From Sphaerisporangium sp040685555 (GTDB lineage: Bacteria > Actinomycetota > Actinomycetes > Streptosporangiales > Streptosporangiaceae), in NCBI RefSeq assembly GCF_040685555.1, contig NZ_JBFBIK010000002.1, forward strand, positions 1-64,000: a DNA stretch of 64,000 bases, read 5' to 3'. The number at the start of each line of letters is the position of its first letter. Positions within the stretch are counted from its first letter, which is position 1. Below the pieces are notes generated by a model, which saw nothing but the letters and a program-made list of their open reading frames with translations, was not told where the DNA came from and made no database searches. Below, piece by piece: positions 35,901 to 42,768 of this stretch. The translations under genes were made by a program, and so were the position numbers.

Positions 35901-36906
35901 TGCGGCCAAGGACGCGGACCTCGATCACGCCGGTGTCGAGCGCGACCATCTCGCGCAGCGCCGTGACGGCCCGCACGCTGTCGTCGGCCGACCCGCCGGC
36001 CGTAGCGTGAACGGCCAGCCTCGTACCGAGGACGTAGAGCGCGACCGGCCGTTCGGGGTCTCCCACCGGCCTCGCGGCGACGGCGACCCGGGCCAGCGCG
36101 ACGCCGGCGTCACCGGCGTCACCCGCGATGCCCCTGCCCAGCTCGGCGATCGCCGTCCAGTCGGGATTGTCCCTCGGGACCTCGCCCAGCGCGGTGACGA
36201 AGACCTCGGCGAGCGCGGCGGCGGTCTCCGCCCGCTGGTCCAGGAGGTAGGCGTGTGCCAGCGCCCCGCACAGGAACAGGTGGATGCCGGACCGGAACGG
36301 GTGATCGGCCGGTGCGAGCCGCAGGGCGTCCCCCAGCCGGCCGGCCGCCGCCTCCAGGTCCTCACGGTCGTCCGTCGCCTGCCCTCGGACGGACAGGAAG
36401 CGGCCGAGCATGACCGTCGCCGGGAGCGTCGCGGTGTCGGCCTCGCCGAGCAGCCCAAGCGCGGTGTCCATCGCCAGGACCGCCCGGTTCACCTGCGTCA
36501 GGTCCTGGGTGGCGGTGAACATCTCGCCACAGGCGCCGCCGAGAGAGAAGAACAGCCCCGCCCAGGCGGCCTCCTCGCCGTCGGTCAGCAGCTCGGGCTC
36601 CTCACCTGCGGCCCTGCCGTCGAGGTGGTCGAGGGCGTGGCCGAGCACGTAGGGCCGGGCCTCGGGATCCGCCTCGCGCAGCAGGTCACTGGCCTCGACG
36701 GCCACCGCGAGGTCGGCGAGTTCGCCGTCGGCCTCGTACCGGCACCAGTGGTACCAGGCACGCGCGCGCAGGGCTTCCGGCTCTGATGAGCCGCGCAGCC
36801 GCTCGGCGTCGGCGAGGGCCTCTTCGGAGAACAGACCGTCGGCGTGGCCCTCCTCCTGGTAGGCCCTGACACAGGCGTAGATCCGGGCTAAGACGGCTTC
36901 GTCCAC
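32938..36906 (-). CDS. Large TPR-CHAT protein (caspase-like)
   Basis: A 1322-residue protein. Residues about 1-930 consist of helical TPR-like repeats, most with an LDEAV or LDRAV segment every 45-60 residues (for example SATDLDEAVALYRRAVQVTP). Residues about 960-1322 form a CHAT domain of the caspase/separase clan, with the catalytic pair His1190 in VHLACHGLQD and Cys1231 in AFLSACQTAATG. CHAT proteases occur in conflict and cell-death systems, such as the TPR-CHAT partner of type III-E CRISPR. The start is GTG 36906; a TTG at 36957 also exists. It is divergent from two genes at 36961-38399. Confidence 0.88.
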   Translation of the reverse strand: MDEAVLARIYACVRAYQEEGHADGLFSEEALADAERLRGSSEPEALRARAWYHWCRYEADGELADLAVAVEASDLLREADPEARPYVLGHALDHLDGRAAGEEPELLTDGEEAAWAGLFFSLGGACGEMFTATQDLTQVNRAVLAMDTALGLLGEADTATLPATVMLGRFLSVRGQATDDREDLEAAAGRLGDALRLAPADHPFRSGIHLFLCGALAHAYLLDQRAETAAALAEVFVTALGEVPRDNPDWTAIAELGRGIAGDAGDAGVALARVAVAARPVGDPERPVALYVLGTRLAVHATAGGSADDSVRAVTALREMVALDTGVIEVRVLGRTMLSLCLAQAFEMTGDIELPPEAVAMAREALAAGPPTPELRLFCVLNLGTALSHSYHALGRRDHLEELIGLLGRTDLDSPDGARGLYVLAGGYYDRYQVDGSKEDLERAVSCGRRAVAAIPGGDPGLSDALGNLGNALLLRSRLTGSATDLDEAVALYRRAVQVTPEGHANRPGVCLNLGGGLRERYLRSGSPSDLEDAMALTREALGLAVPGSPAWHLSQSTLGAALADHHSLSGSRAELDEAIIRLRAAVDAMREGALDRPSALNLLGTTLHSRFELTGSGDDLDAAIASYRSVLAATAPASPQHLTSSGNLGGVLESRYWRTKDRADLDEAVAVLVRAEEVAARGDDNSPVILTNLAKALSTRYLAFDDLADLDRAVSTARAAYEALPPGSIRRARYLGGWGSLLATRAERRGDAADLDQAIEALREADANLAPAEPSRAHQLGGRANALLERHARTGARADYEEAVATLRVAAELATCPAHMRMRAARMWAGAAGQAGDMASALEALEHAVRLMPLLAWRGIPRADQEGRLEELSWLAADAAALAVEAGRPERAVELLEHGRGVLWAQLLETRGDLGDLRAAHPDLAGRLEELRAALEAGDGPAREVGADRALLAGEWDDLVARIRTLAGFEDFLRPPAFARLVTAASDGPVVLVNVSARRCDALVLAGGGVTVCPLPGLRAEDVVEWANSLLRLFLRPPANLLENVAAHQRANDLLRWLGANVTAPVLAVTRDAPRVWWCPTGPLALLPLHAAVDPSTGECVLDRVVSSYTPAIRTLIDARARPASAARPRRTLLVAMAHTPGAPDLAVRPEIDALTGLLGDRCTLLEDAVVADVRDRLDGHPWVHLACHGLQDARRPSRSGVVLRDGMLTVLDIAGMRLPDAELAFLSACQTAATGSALTDEAIHLAAALQVVGFRHVVATLWPVYDEIAPELARLFYQRLAGEPDASDAAETLNHAVRRLRDAGNAALPGIWAPYIHVGP

Positions 36907-36950
36907 GGATCCGACCGTACGGCTGGACGTGACCTCGCGGCTACTGATAG

Positions 36951-36965
36951 TCCACAACTTGTGGA
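36951..36965. promoter_or_regulatory. 15-bp palindrome between the CHAT gene and its divergent neighbour
   Basis: TCCACAA-C-TTGTGGA is a perfect palindrome that overlaps the GTG start of the right-hand gene. The gap between the two starts is only 54 bp, so a protein bound here could block both. GATAGT at 36945-36950 could be a -10 element for the right-hand gene, which would then be nearly leaderless. Confidence 0.55.
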
Positions 36966-37350
36966 TGGATTCGACGTGCTATTGGACGACACTCCCGACG
37001 ATCCCGGCCTTGTCCGTCTCGACCTGCCGCCGGGAAGCTCGGTCCTGGACGCCACCGAGGCGCTGGAGTCCCTCCTGGCCGACGACGCCTCGATCGAGTA
37101 CGCCGTCCTCGTGGTGGGAGACCAGGTCGCCGGTGTCTCCAGCCGGTCCCGACTCGTACGCCTCGGCTCGGCGGTGCTGCGATCGCTTGGAGACGGCGCG
37201 GGCGCGACGCTTCCCGGCGAGTCGCTCCGCTACCGGATCATCCGCTTCGCCTGCGCGACGTGCGGCTCGGCGACGCGACGGGTCCACCTCGATCCCCGCA
37301 TGACGCCCACGTGCCCTCAGGGGCACGGGCCGATGGAGACGCGCAGGTGA
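36961..37350 (+). CDS. Small protein with C-terminal zinc ribbon
   Basis: A 129-residue protein. The N-terminal 70 residues look like an alpha/beta domain (SSVLDATEALESLLADD then YAVLVVGDQVAGVSSRSRLV), faintly like one CBS motif. The C-terminus has FACATCGSATRR and TCPQGHGPM, a Cys-x2-Cys and Cys-x2-Gly-His zinc-ribbon arrangement. I do not know a named family. GTG 36961 is preferred and lies at the intergenic palindrome. The stop overlaps the next GTG, so it is coupled to the membrane-protein gene. Confidence 0.7.
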   Translation: MDGFDVLLDDTPDDPGLVRLDLPPGSSVLDATEALESLLADDASIEYAVLVVGDQVAGVSSRSRLVRLGSAVLRSLGDGAGATLPGESLRYRIIRFACATCGSATRRVHLDPRMTPTCPQGHGPMETRR

Positions 37351-38399
37351 GCCTGGACGCGCTGGCCAAGCCCGGCATCTCCGGAGGACGGTTCCTCCTG
37401 GTCGACTACCTGCCCACCTATGCGGCCTCCCTCATGGTCCTGGTGCTGGTGTGGGCGGGCGCGCCCGGCCGCCCGGTCGACTTCGGGCGCGCCTGGCGTA
37501 CGGCCGCGGGACTCCGGACCGGTGAGGTGGTGCTGCTCGGGGTCGCGATCACGCTGCTCGCCGTCCTCGGCACCCCGTTGCAGCTGGCGCTGGTCCGCCT
37601 GCTGGAGGGCGAATGGCCGCCGGCCGGCCTGGCCAGGCGCTCTCGTGCGAGGCAGGGACGCCTCCGGGCACGGCTGGCCTCCGCGGAGGAACTACCCGAG
37701 AGCCAGGAGGGCACGGCCGAGGGACAGGCGGGCACGGTCGAAGGTCAGGAGGGCACGGCCGAGGGACCGGCGGCGGGAGCCGAGACGTATGTGGCGGAAG
37801 CCGGGATCCAGGCCGCCGGGGTGGCCGGCACCCGGCTACGGCGGCTGTACCCGCCCGCGGAGCTGCTGCGGCCGACCGCACTCGGGAATGTCCTGGCGGC
37901 CACAGAGTCCCAGGCCGGCGAGCCGTACGGGCTCGACGCCGTGGTGGCGTGGCCGCGCCTCTATCCGCTCCTCGGCGAGAACGTCAAGGCCGTCGTCGAC
38001 GACCGGCGCGACATCCTGGACACCTCCGCCCGCCTGTCGGTGACGATGGCCGCGACCGCGGTGGTGGCGGGCGCGCTGCTGGCCCGCTCGGGATGGTGGC
38101 TGCTGCTGGCCTTGGTGCCGCTGGTGATCGCCCGAGTGGCGTACGTGGGGGCCGTCCACGCCGCCGTCGCCTACGGGGAGGCCGTGCGGGCCGCCATCGA
38201 CCTCCACCGCTTCACGCTCGTCGACGCCCTGCGCCTCCCGCTCCCCCGCGACCCGGACGACGAGCACCGTCGCAACACCTACCTGTGCGACCTGTGGCGC
38301 CAGGGCATCCCCATGCCGCCGGAACCGTACCGCCACCCGTCGCCGCCGGACGACGCCCGTACCTCGCATGTGGACAGGCGGCCACCCCGGCGGCGCTAG
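37347..38399 (+). CDS. Multipass membrane protein next to the CHAT gene
   Basis: A 350-residue protein. Two hydrophobic helices lie near the N-terminus (FLLVDYLPTYAASLMVLVLV and EVVLLGVAITLLAVLGTPLQ) and two in the second half (SVTMAATAVVAGALLA, WWLLLALVPLVIARVAYVG). Between them is a cytoplasmic loop of about 135 residues with an acidic EGTAEGQ repeat. The C-terminal part includes DEHRRNTYLCDLWRQGIPMP. No family is recognised. The GTG at 37347 overlaps the zinc-ribbon gene stop (GTGA). Confidence 0.7.
   Translation: MSLDALAKPGISGGRFLLVDYLPTYAASLMVLVLVWAGAPGRPVDFGRAWRTAAGLRTGEVVLLGVAITLLAVLGTPLQLALVRLLEGEWPPAGLARRSRARQGRLRARLASAEELPESQEGTAEGQAGTVEGQEGTAEGPAAGAETYVAEAGIQAAGVAGTRLRRLYPPAELLRPTALGNVLAATESQAGEPYGLDAVVAWPRLYPLLGENVKAVVDDRRDILDTSARLSVTMAATAVVAGALLARSGWWLLLALVPLVIARVAYVGAVHAAVAYGEAVRAAIDLHRFTLVDALRLPLPRDPDDEHRRNTYLCDLWRQGIPMPPEPYRHPSPPDDARTSHVDRRPPRRR
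37707..37769 (+). repeat. 21-bp tandem repeat in the membrane-protein gene
   Basis: Three copies starting at 37707, 37728 and 37749 encode EGTAEGQ, AGTVEGQ and EGTAEGP. The unit length of seven residues keeps the frame. It forms an acidic loop between membrane helices. Confidence 0.8.
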
Positions 38400-38549
38400 T
38401 CGTTCTCCCGTGCCGGTCACGTTCATTCAGTGTGCGCCGCGGTGTCGGTGGGCTTGCCCTCCGGAACCTCGTCGTGTTCCGGCGCTGGCCGCGGAAGTTC
38501 GGACGCGTCGTGGATCGCGGGCCGCGGCCTCACGAGCAAGCGCCCCGGG

Positions 38550-38609
38550 AAATGACTGTGGGCACCCGCCGTCAAGTGGAGAGTGCCCAGGTCATCGGTC
38601 AAAGCGTGG
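38550..38609 (-). repeat. tRNA-Lys 3' flank, second copy
   Basis: The 60 bp after the second tRNA-Lys correspond base for base in length to 5829-5888. GGGCAC at 38560-38565 pairs with GTGCCC at 38583-38588, a slightly longer stem than in the first copy. The rest of 38400-38549 shows no gene. Confidence 0.75.
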
Positions 38610-38683
38610 TGCGCCGCCAGGGACTCGAACCCCGGACCCGCTGATTAAGAGTCAGCTGCTCTAACCAACTGAGCTAGCGGCGC
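38610..38683 (-). tRNA. tRNA-Lys (anticodon CTT), second copy
   Basis: Sequence and structure are identical to the tRNA at 5889-5962: acceptor GCGCCGC/GCGGCGC, anticodon CTT, T loop TTCGAGT, no encoded CCA. Together with its flank it makes a 134-bp duplicated unit. Confidence 0.95.
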
Positions 38684-38793
38684 GTGACTACGGTGACTTT
38701 AGCAGTCCTGGCCTGGCTCCGCACATCCACAGTGGTGATGCGGGGCTTTCAGGTGGTTCTCCGTGAGGCCTTCCGTACGGAGGCCTCCGGGTG

Positions 38794-39402
38794 TCAGCCG
38801 TTGGCGAGGACCACAGGGGCCGGGGGCTTGGCGGGGTTCTTGTCGACGACGCCCCACGCGCCGTTGGAGAACGGGACCGGGTAGTTCTTCTTGCCCACGC
38901 CGTTGCCCCACTTGGTGATGACGTAGTCGACCTTGATGTGGCCGGCGTCGAAACCGGTCACCACCAGGGAGGAGTTGTTGAAGGTGCCGCCGGTCAGCTC
39001 CGCGAAGGTCTTCCCGTCGATGTCCAGCATGACGCCGCTCTCGGACGGGATGCCCGGGCCTCGGTCACCGATGAAGAAGGGGGCCTTCTTGTCCTTGTAG
39101 AGGACGTACCCCTCGGTTCCGAGCGGCCAGCTGGGGCTGGCGAACAGGCCCTTCTGCATGGGCTTGCCGATGGCCGGCAGTCCCGTGTCACCCATACGGC
39201 CGGAGGAGTCGTCCCAGAAGTACGACGCCTTGGTCGAGCCCTTGAGCAGCATCGGCTTCGAGGCCTGGGTTTGAACGGGGGTCAGGGGCTTGTCATCGGC
39301 GTGGGCTGTGCTGGTGGCGCAGACGGCGGTCGCGCATGCGAGGGCGACTCCGGCGAAGCCTGACGTCCATCGACATTTGGGGGTGTTCTTGAAAAAAGGC
39401 AT
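38794..39402 (-). CDS. Secreted DPBB-like (RlpA-type) protein under c-di-AMP riboswitch
   Basis: A 202-residue secreted protein. A signal peptide of about 35 residues ends in STAHADD. The centre has FFIGDRGPGIPSESGVMLDI (about 107-126) followed by FAELTGGTF, which resembles the double-psi beta-barrel pattern DRGP...D of RlpA-like proteins and expansins; the assignment is tentative. RlpA-type proteins act on peptidoglycan. A c-di-AMP riboswitch in the long leader, seen before many actinobacterial wall-lytic genes, fits a role in wall remodelling. ATG 39402 has no strong ribosome site. Confidence 0.75.
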   Translation of the reverse strand: MPFFKNTPKCRWTSGFAGVALACATAVCATSTAHADDKPLTPVQTQASKPMLLKGSTKASYFWDDSSGRMGDTGLPAIGKPMQKGLFASPSWPLGTEGYVLYKDKKAPFFIGDRGPGIPSESGVMLDIDGKTFAELTGGTFNNSSLVVTGFDAGHIKVDYVITKWGNGVGKKNYPVPFSNGAWGVVDKNPAKPPAPVVLANG

Positions 39403-39694
39403 GGAGGATAGGATCTTTCGTCAGAAGACAAGGGGACCCGCGCTCCGAGAGTCAAGATTTCGGTGCGGGGGGTGGAAAGCGCTCTCAGGATGCGAGCGAG
39501 ACCACAGGGGTCGATCGCGGCGCTGAGCGCGCGTCCGTATTCGTCCGTTAGCGACGGCGGATTGCCATCATGTGTCACAGAGGGATCGCTCGGTGCACGG
39601 CTGCTAGCAGCCGACTCGCCCGCCGCTTCTGACGGCGAGATCCGGGTCTAGGGTTGCCCGGCGGACTGACTGCGCGGAGTGAGGTGCTCCACTC

Positions 39695-39859
39695 GGGTCT
39701 CCTCTCCAATCACGTCTACCGGGTTAGCTGACGGGTTCGGGCTTGGAGTCGCCCTACCGCTTGCGCGGATTCACCCCGAAGAACTTGGGTCCCCGGTTCC
39801 CCTGGGCCTGATGGGCCTTGGAGATTCGACACTTGAGGCGGCGGCCTTCGGCTGAAGAC
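39695..39859 (-). promoter_or_regulatory. c-di-AMP (ydaO-yuaA) riboswitch
   Basis: The minus-strand sequence carries the conserved ydaO core in order: GGGGAACC, GGGGTGAATCC, GGTAGGGCGA, CCCGAACCCGTCAGCTAACC, GGTAGACG and GGAGAGGAGACC. The closing helix GGTCTTC/GGAGACC (39853-39859 with 39695-39701) is present. Binding of c-di-AMP usually turns expression off. A hairpin GAGTGGAG/CACTC at 39676-39693 just downstream may be part of the expression platform. Confidence 0.92.
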
Positions 39860-39933
39860 CAGGTCACCACCCCTTTCGTGGTTGAAACCTTACCCACCAA
39901 GTCAGGACAAAGCAAACGAAATCACTACAAAGC

Positions 39934-39961
39934 ATTATAAGATCTACCTTCGCACCACAAA
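39934..39961 (-). promoter_or_regulatory. Promoter of the riboswitch transcript
   Basis: On the minus strand TTTGTG (39956-39961), a 16-bp spacer and a perfect TATAAT (39934-39939) form a housekeeping promoter. It would start RNA at about 39927, giving a leader of about 525 bases that includes the whole riboswitch. Confidence 0.7.
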
Positions 39962-40075
39962 CCCCCACACTTCGGACATTAGGGTCCATGGCGAGTTCAG
40001 CGTAGGGGCCGGCGGGGAGATCAATGTGACGCCTGTGACTGCTGATGAACATGGCACACGAATGGCATGAAAAAG

Positions 40076-40107
40076 CGCACGCCCGTACGTCGAGACGGGC
40101 GTGCGCG
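40076..40107 (-). terminator. Intrinsic terminator
   Basis: GCGCACGCCCGT (40076-40087) pairs perfectly with ACGGGCGTGCGC (40096-40107). On the minus strand TTTTTCATG follows, so it ends a transcript that comes from higher coordinates, perhaps the OsmC message or a small RNA. Confidence 0.85.
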
Positions 40108-40170
40108 AAGGGTGGGAAGTGCCGCGCGGGCGCGGCGAGGGGGTCGACGGTCAAGAGCCTGGAGACATGA

Positions 40171-40208
40171 ATCGGGGCCGGACAGTCCCCCGCCTGCCCG
40201 GCCCCGAT
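40171..40208. repeat. Strong hairpin in non-coding region
   Basis: ATCGGGGCCGG (40171-40181) and CCGGCCCCGAT (40198-40208) form a perfect 11-bp stem around a 16-base loop. It lies between the OsmC gene and the terminator at 40076. It may belong to a small RNA or a long 3' untranslated region. Confidence 0.6.
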
Positions 40209-40452
40209 CTACACGGTCCAGCGCCGATGCCTTCCCCCAAACGCACCGGGCGGTCCCGCTGTACGGACGCGGTCCCCCACCGCGTCCTTCTGGCAAAAAG
40301 CTCTGCGGCGCCCTCTCGGGCGGCTGGTCGCATCCCTCTTGACCTGCCTTAACACTACATACCGGGGCCTGAGCTACTCGTCATCCCCGGGTATAGATTC
40401 GGTCTAAGTCGCTCGGATGACCGGGTACGGCCGGACCCGCCGGGCCAGGCGG

Positions 40453-40851
40453 CTATTCGGGCAGTTCGACCTTGACCTCGGTGCCCTTTTCGAGGGAGCG
40501 GCTGACCGTGCAGTGCCGCTCGTGGACCCGGTGGGCCACGGCGCGGAAGACCTCGTCCGCCTCCGCGTCGCCCTCGGGCAGCTCGACGTCGTACGTGATC
40601 GTGACCGGGCCGAGCAGCGTGGGCTCGGCCTTCTCCGCCTGGACCGTCATCGCCAGCCGTACGAGCCTGTGCCCGCGCTGGGCGGTGAGCGGCTCGACGG
40701 TCACGATGTTGCAGCCTCCGACCGCGGCGAGCAGCAGCTCCACGGGGGTGAAGACCCCCTCCTGGTCGCCGCTGCCCATCGCGACCTCCGCTCCGCGCGC
40801 GTTGCGCGCCACGAAGCCGTCGTCAGTACGCTCCACATTTACCGATGCCAT
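40453..40851 (-). CDS. OsmC family peroxiredoxin-like protein
   Basis: A 132-residue OsmC/Ohr-fold protein. The redox cysteines are in LLAAVGGCNIVTVEPL (about residue 47) and VHERHCTVSRSLEKG (about 114). Such proteins reduce organic hydroperoxides, although this YhfA-like branch is less well understood. ATG 40851 begins the recognised N-terminus MASVNVERTDDGF. The next gene upstream, at 40882, is on the same strand 30 bp away. Confidence 0.88.
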   Translation of the reverse strand: MASVNVERTDDGFVARNARGAEVAMGSGDQEGVFTPVELLLAAVGGCNIVTVEPLTAQRGHRLVRLAMTVQAEKAEPTLLGPVTITYDVELPEGDAEADEVFRAVAHRVHERHCTVSRSLEKGTEVKVELPE

Positions 40852-40881
40852 GCTCTGGAGCCTAGAGCCGGCCGTGAACGC

Positions 40882-41157
40882 TCAGGCGTCGGGGTGCTCG
40901 GAAAGGTAGGCGATGTAGACCGGGCGCAGCGCCTCGCCCAGCTCGCCCTCACCGGAGGCCATCGCGTCGCTGAGAAGCGCCGAGACCCGGCTGAGGTCGT
41001 TGGCCGTCTCGTCCGAGTGACCGCTCGCGGCCTCGGCCGCCGGGATCACCTTCAGCAGTTCCCACAGGAAGCCGAAGTCGCCGTGCGCCACCGCGTAGCG
41101 CACCGCCCTGTCGTGGAGCTCCTTGGGCGTCAGCGACTGCAGCTCGTCCTGGTCCAT
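40882..41157 (-). CDS. Small acidic protein, unknown function
   Basis: A 91-residue helical acidic protein, MDQDELQSLTPKELHDRAVR at the start and LRPVYIAYLSEHPDA at the end. No family or motif is recognised. Strong codon bias and AAGGGGG upstream of the ATG at 41157 support it. It lies between the OsmC gene and an oxidoreductase on the same strand and is probably transcribed with them. Confidence 0.65.
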   Translation of the reverse strand: MDQDELQSLTPKELHDRAVRYAVAHGDFGFLWELLKVIPAAEAASGHSDETANDLSRVSALLSDAMASGEGELGEALRPVYIAYLSEHPDA

Positions 41158-41210
41158 TACGGCTCACCCCCTTTTATGGCCCTTTCCCCGTGATCAGGGG
41201 GATATGCACA

Positions 41211-42215
41211 TCAGGCCAGCCGGACGATCATCTTGCCGAGGTTCTCCCCGCGGAGCATGCCGATGAAGGCGTCCGGAGCGTTCTCCAGCCCTTCCACGAC
41301 GGTCTCCTCGTAGGTGATCCTGCCTTCCTGGAGCCACGCGCCGACCTCCCTCATCATTTCGGGCATCCGGTCGGCGTGGTCCCCGACGATGAAGCCACGC
41401 AGCGTGAGCCGCTTGCCGACGACCTGGAAGAGGTTGCGCGGCCCGCAGACCGGTTCTGCCTCGTTGTAGACGGAGATCGCCCCGCACATCGCGGTGCGCC
41501 CGTACCGGCGGAACACCTCGATGGCCGCCTCCAGATGCTCGCCGCCGACGTTGTCGAAGTAGACGTCGATGCCGTCGGGGGCCGCCCGCCTGAGCTGCTC
41601 GGCCACCGGCCCGTCCTGCTTGTAGTCGAACGCGTCGTCGAAGCCGAGCTTCTCGACCACGTAGGCGACCTTGGCGGGGGAACCGGCGCTGCCGACGACC
41701 CGGGAGGCGCCCTTGAGGCGGGCGATCTGCCCGGCCAGGCTGCCGACCGCGCCCGCGGCCCCCGACACGAACACCGCGTCGCCCTTCTTGAAGGCCGCGA
41801 TGTCGAGCAGGCCCACGTACGCGGTCAGGCCCGGCATGCCGAGCACGCCGAGGTAGGCGGACAGCGGCACGCCGGGCAGGGGCGTGATCCGGCGCGCCTC
41901 CGACGCGTCCATCACGGCGTGCTCGCGCCAGCCGTAGTCGTGCAGGACGATGTCGCCGACCTGGAACTCCGGAGCGAGGCTCTCGACCACCTCCCCGATC
42001 GCGCCGCCGCGCAACGGCTGGCCCACCTCGAAGGGCGGTACGTACGACTCGCCCTCGTTCATCCGGCCGCGCATGTACGGGTCGACCGACATGTAAAGGT
42101 TCCGCACCAGTATCTGCCCCTCGCGCAGCGGCGGGAGCTCCAGCTCGACCAGCTCGAAATTGTCCTTTGTCGGCCATCCGACGGGCCGTGACCGCAGCGT
42201 GATCGCGCGTGTCAT
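41211..42215 (-). CDS. NADP-dependent MDR-family oxidoreductase
   Basis: A 334-residue zinc-free medium-chain dehydrogenase of the leukotriene B4 dehydrogenase / CurA-like group. The first part has NLYMSVDPYMRGRM (about 39-52), a group signature. The NADP-binding loop is VSGAAGAVGSLAGQIARLKG (about 151-170), and YFDNVGGEHLEAA follows. It reduces alpha,beta-unsaturated ketones or aldehydes. ATG 42215 with GGGGGT upstream is the start. It may detoxify reactive carbonyls together with the OsmC protein. Confidence 0.9.
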   Translation of the reverse strand: MTRAITLRSRPVGWPTKDNFELVELELPPLREGQILVRNLYMSVDPYMRGRMNEGESYVPPFEVGQPLRGGAIGEVVESLAPEFQVGDIVLHDYGWREHAVMDASEARRITPLPGVPLSAYLGVLGMPGLTAYVGLLDIAAFKKGDAVFVSGAAGAVGSLAGQIARLKGASRVVGSAGSPAKVAYVVEKLGFDDAFDYKQDGPVAEQLRRAAPDGIDVYFDNVGGEHLEAAIEVFRRYGRTAMCGAISVYNEAEPVCGPRNLFQVVGKRLTLRGFIVGDHADRMPEMMREVGAWLQEGRITYEETVVEGLENAPDAFIGMLRGENLGKMIVRLA

Positions 42216-42351
42216 GGTCTACCCCCTTCGATCCTCAATGCGCCACCCCTCCAGCGAACACCGCACGCCCGAACGATCTTTCACCGGCCCCGGAACCGGG
42301 GGCCCGGGGCCTTCCGGCCCTACCGCTCCCCCGCGCACCCGTGCGAACATC

Positions 42352-42735
42352 GTGAACGTGAAGATCATCGTCAAGATCCTTGTCGTCGCGGCGGCGCTCT
42401 GGGCGGCCACGCGCCTGATTCCGGGGATCACCGTCTCCGGGGCCACCACGGCGAAGTCCGCGGGCACCCTCATCGCCGTCGCCCTCATCTTCGGCATCGT
42501 GAACGCCGTGCTCAAGCCGATCATCAAGACCTTCGGCTGCGCCTTCTACGTGCTGACGCTCGGCCTCTTCGCGCTGATCGTGAACGCCGTGCTGCTGCTG
42601 CTGACGAGCTGGATCGCCGAGCAGCTCAAGCTGCCGTTCCACGTGAGCGGATTCTGGGCCGCCTTCCTGGGGGCGATCCTCGTCGGCCTCATCACCTGGA
42701 TACTCGACATGCTCCTCGGCCTCAACGAGGACTGA
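42352..42735 (+). CDS. Phage-holin-superfamily membrane protein (housekeeping type)
   Basis: A 127-residue four-helix protein of the 'phage holin family' (mycobacteriophage holin superfamily IV type), with GIVNAVLKPIIKTFG (about 45-59), then LTLGLFALIVNAVLLLLTSW. Chromosomal members in actinobacteria are not phage genes; function is unknown. The GTG at 42352 (VNVKIIVK) is chosen; a second GTG is at 42358. No ribosome site is visible, so the message may be leaderless. It converges with the LacI gene. Confidence 0.78.
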   Translation: MNVKIIVKILVVAAALWAATRLIPGITVSGATTAKSAGTLIAVALIFGIVNAVLKPIIKTFGCAFYVLTLGLFALIVNAVLLLLTSWIAEQLKLPFHVSGFWAAFLGAILVGLITWILDMLLGLNED

Positions 42736-42768
42736 CCGGGGACTCACACAGGACCGGGCGGAGAGCCG

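Larger units (their letters stand above)
39403..40452. other. Long non-coding region with riboswitch, promoter and hairpins
   Basis: These 1050 bp hold no supported gene. From right to left on the minus strand they contain two strong hairpins (40171-40208 and 40076-40107), a good promoter (39934-39961), the c-di-AMP riboswitch (39695-39859) and a 290-bp stretch before the secreted-protein ATG. That last stretch has a perfect 16-bp palindrome, CGGCTGCTAGCAGCCG, at 39598-39613. Confidence 0.65.

Noticed and set aside
34210..36786. 858-residue plus-strand open frame opposite the CHAT gene
   Set aside because: High-GC genomes give long antisense frames; the translation is low-complexity and the TPR-CHAT frame explains the region.
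38400..38609. Open frames across the gap before the second tRNA-Lys
   Set aside because: They read into the tRNA gene antisense and have no coding bias.
42352..42735. Phage holin as evidence of a prophage
   Set aside because: This four-helix family is chromosomal in actinobacteria and there is no other phage gene nearby.
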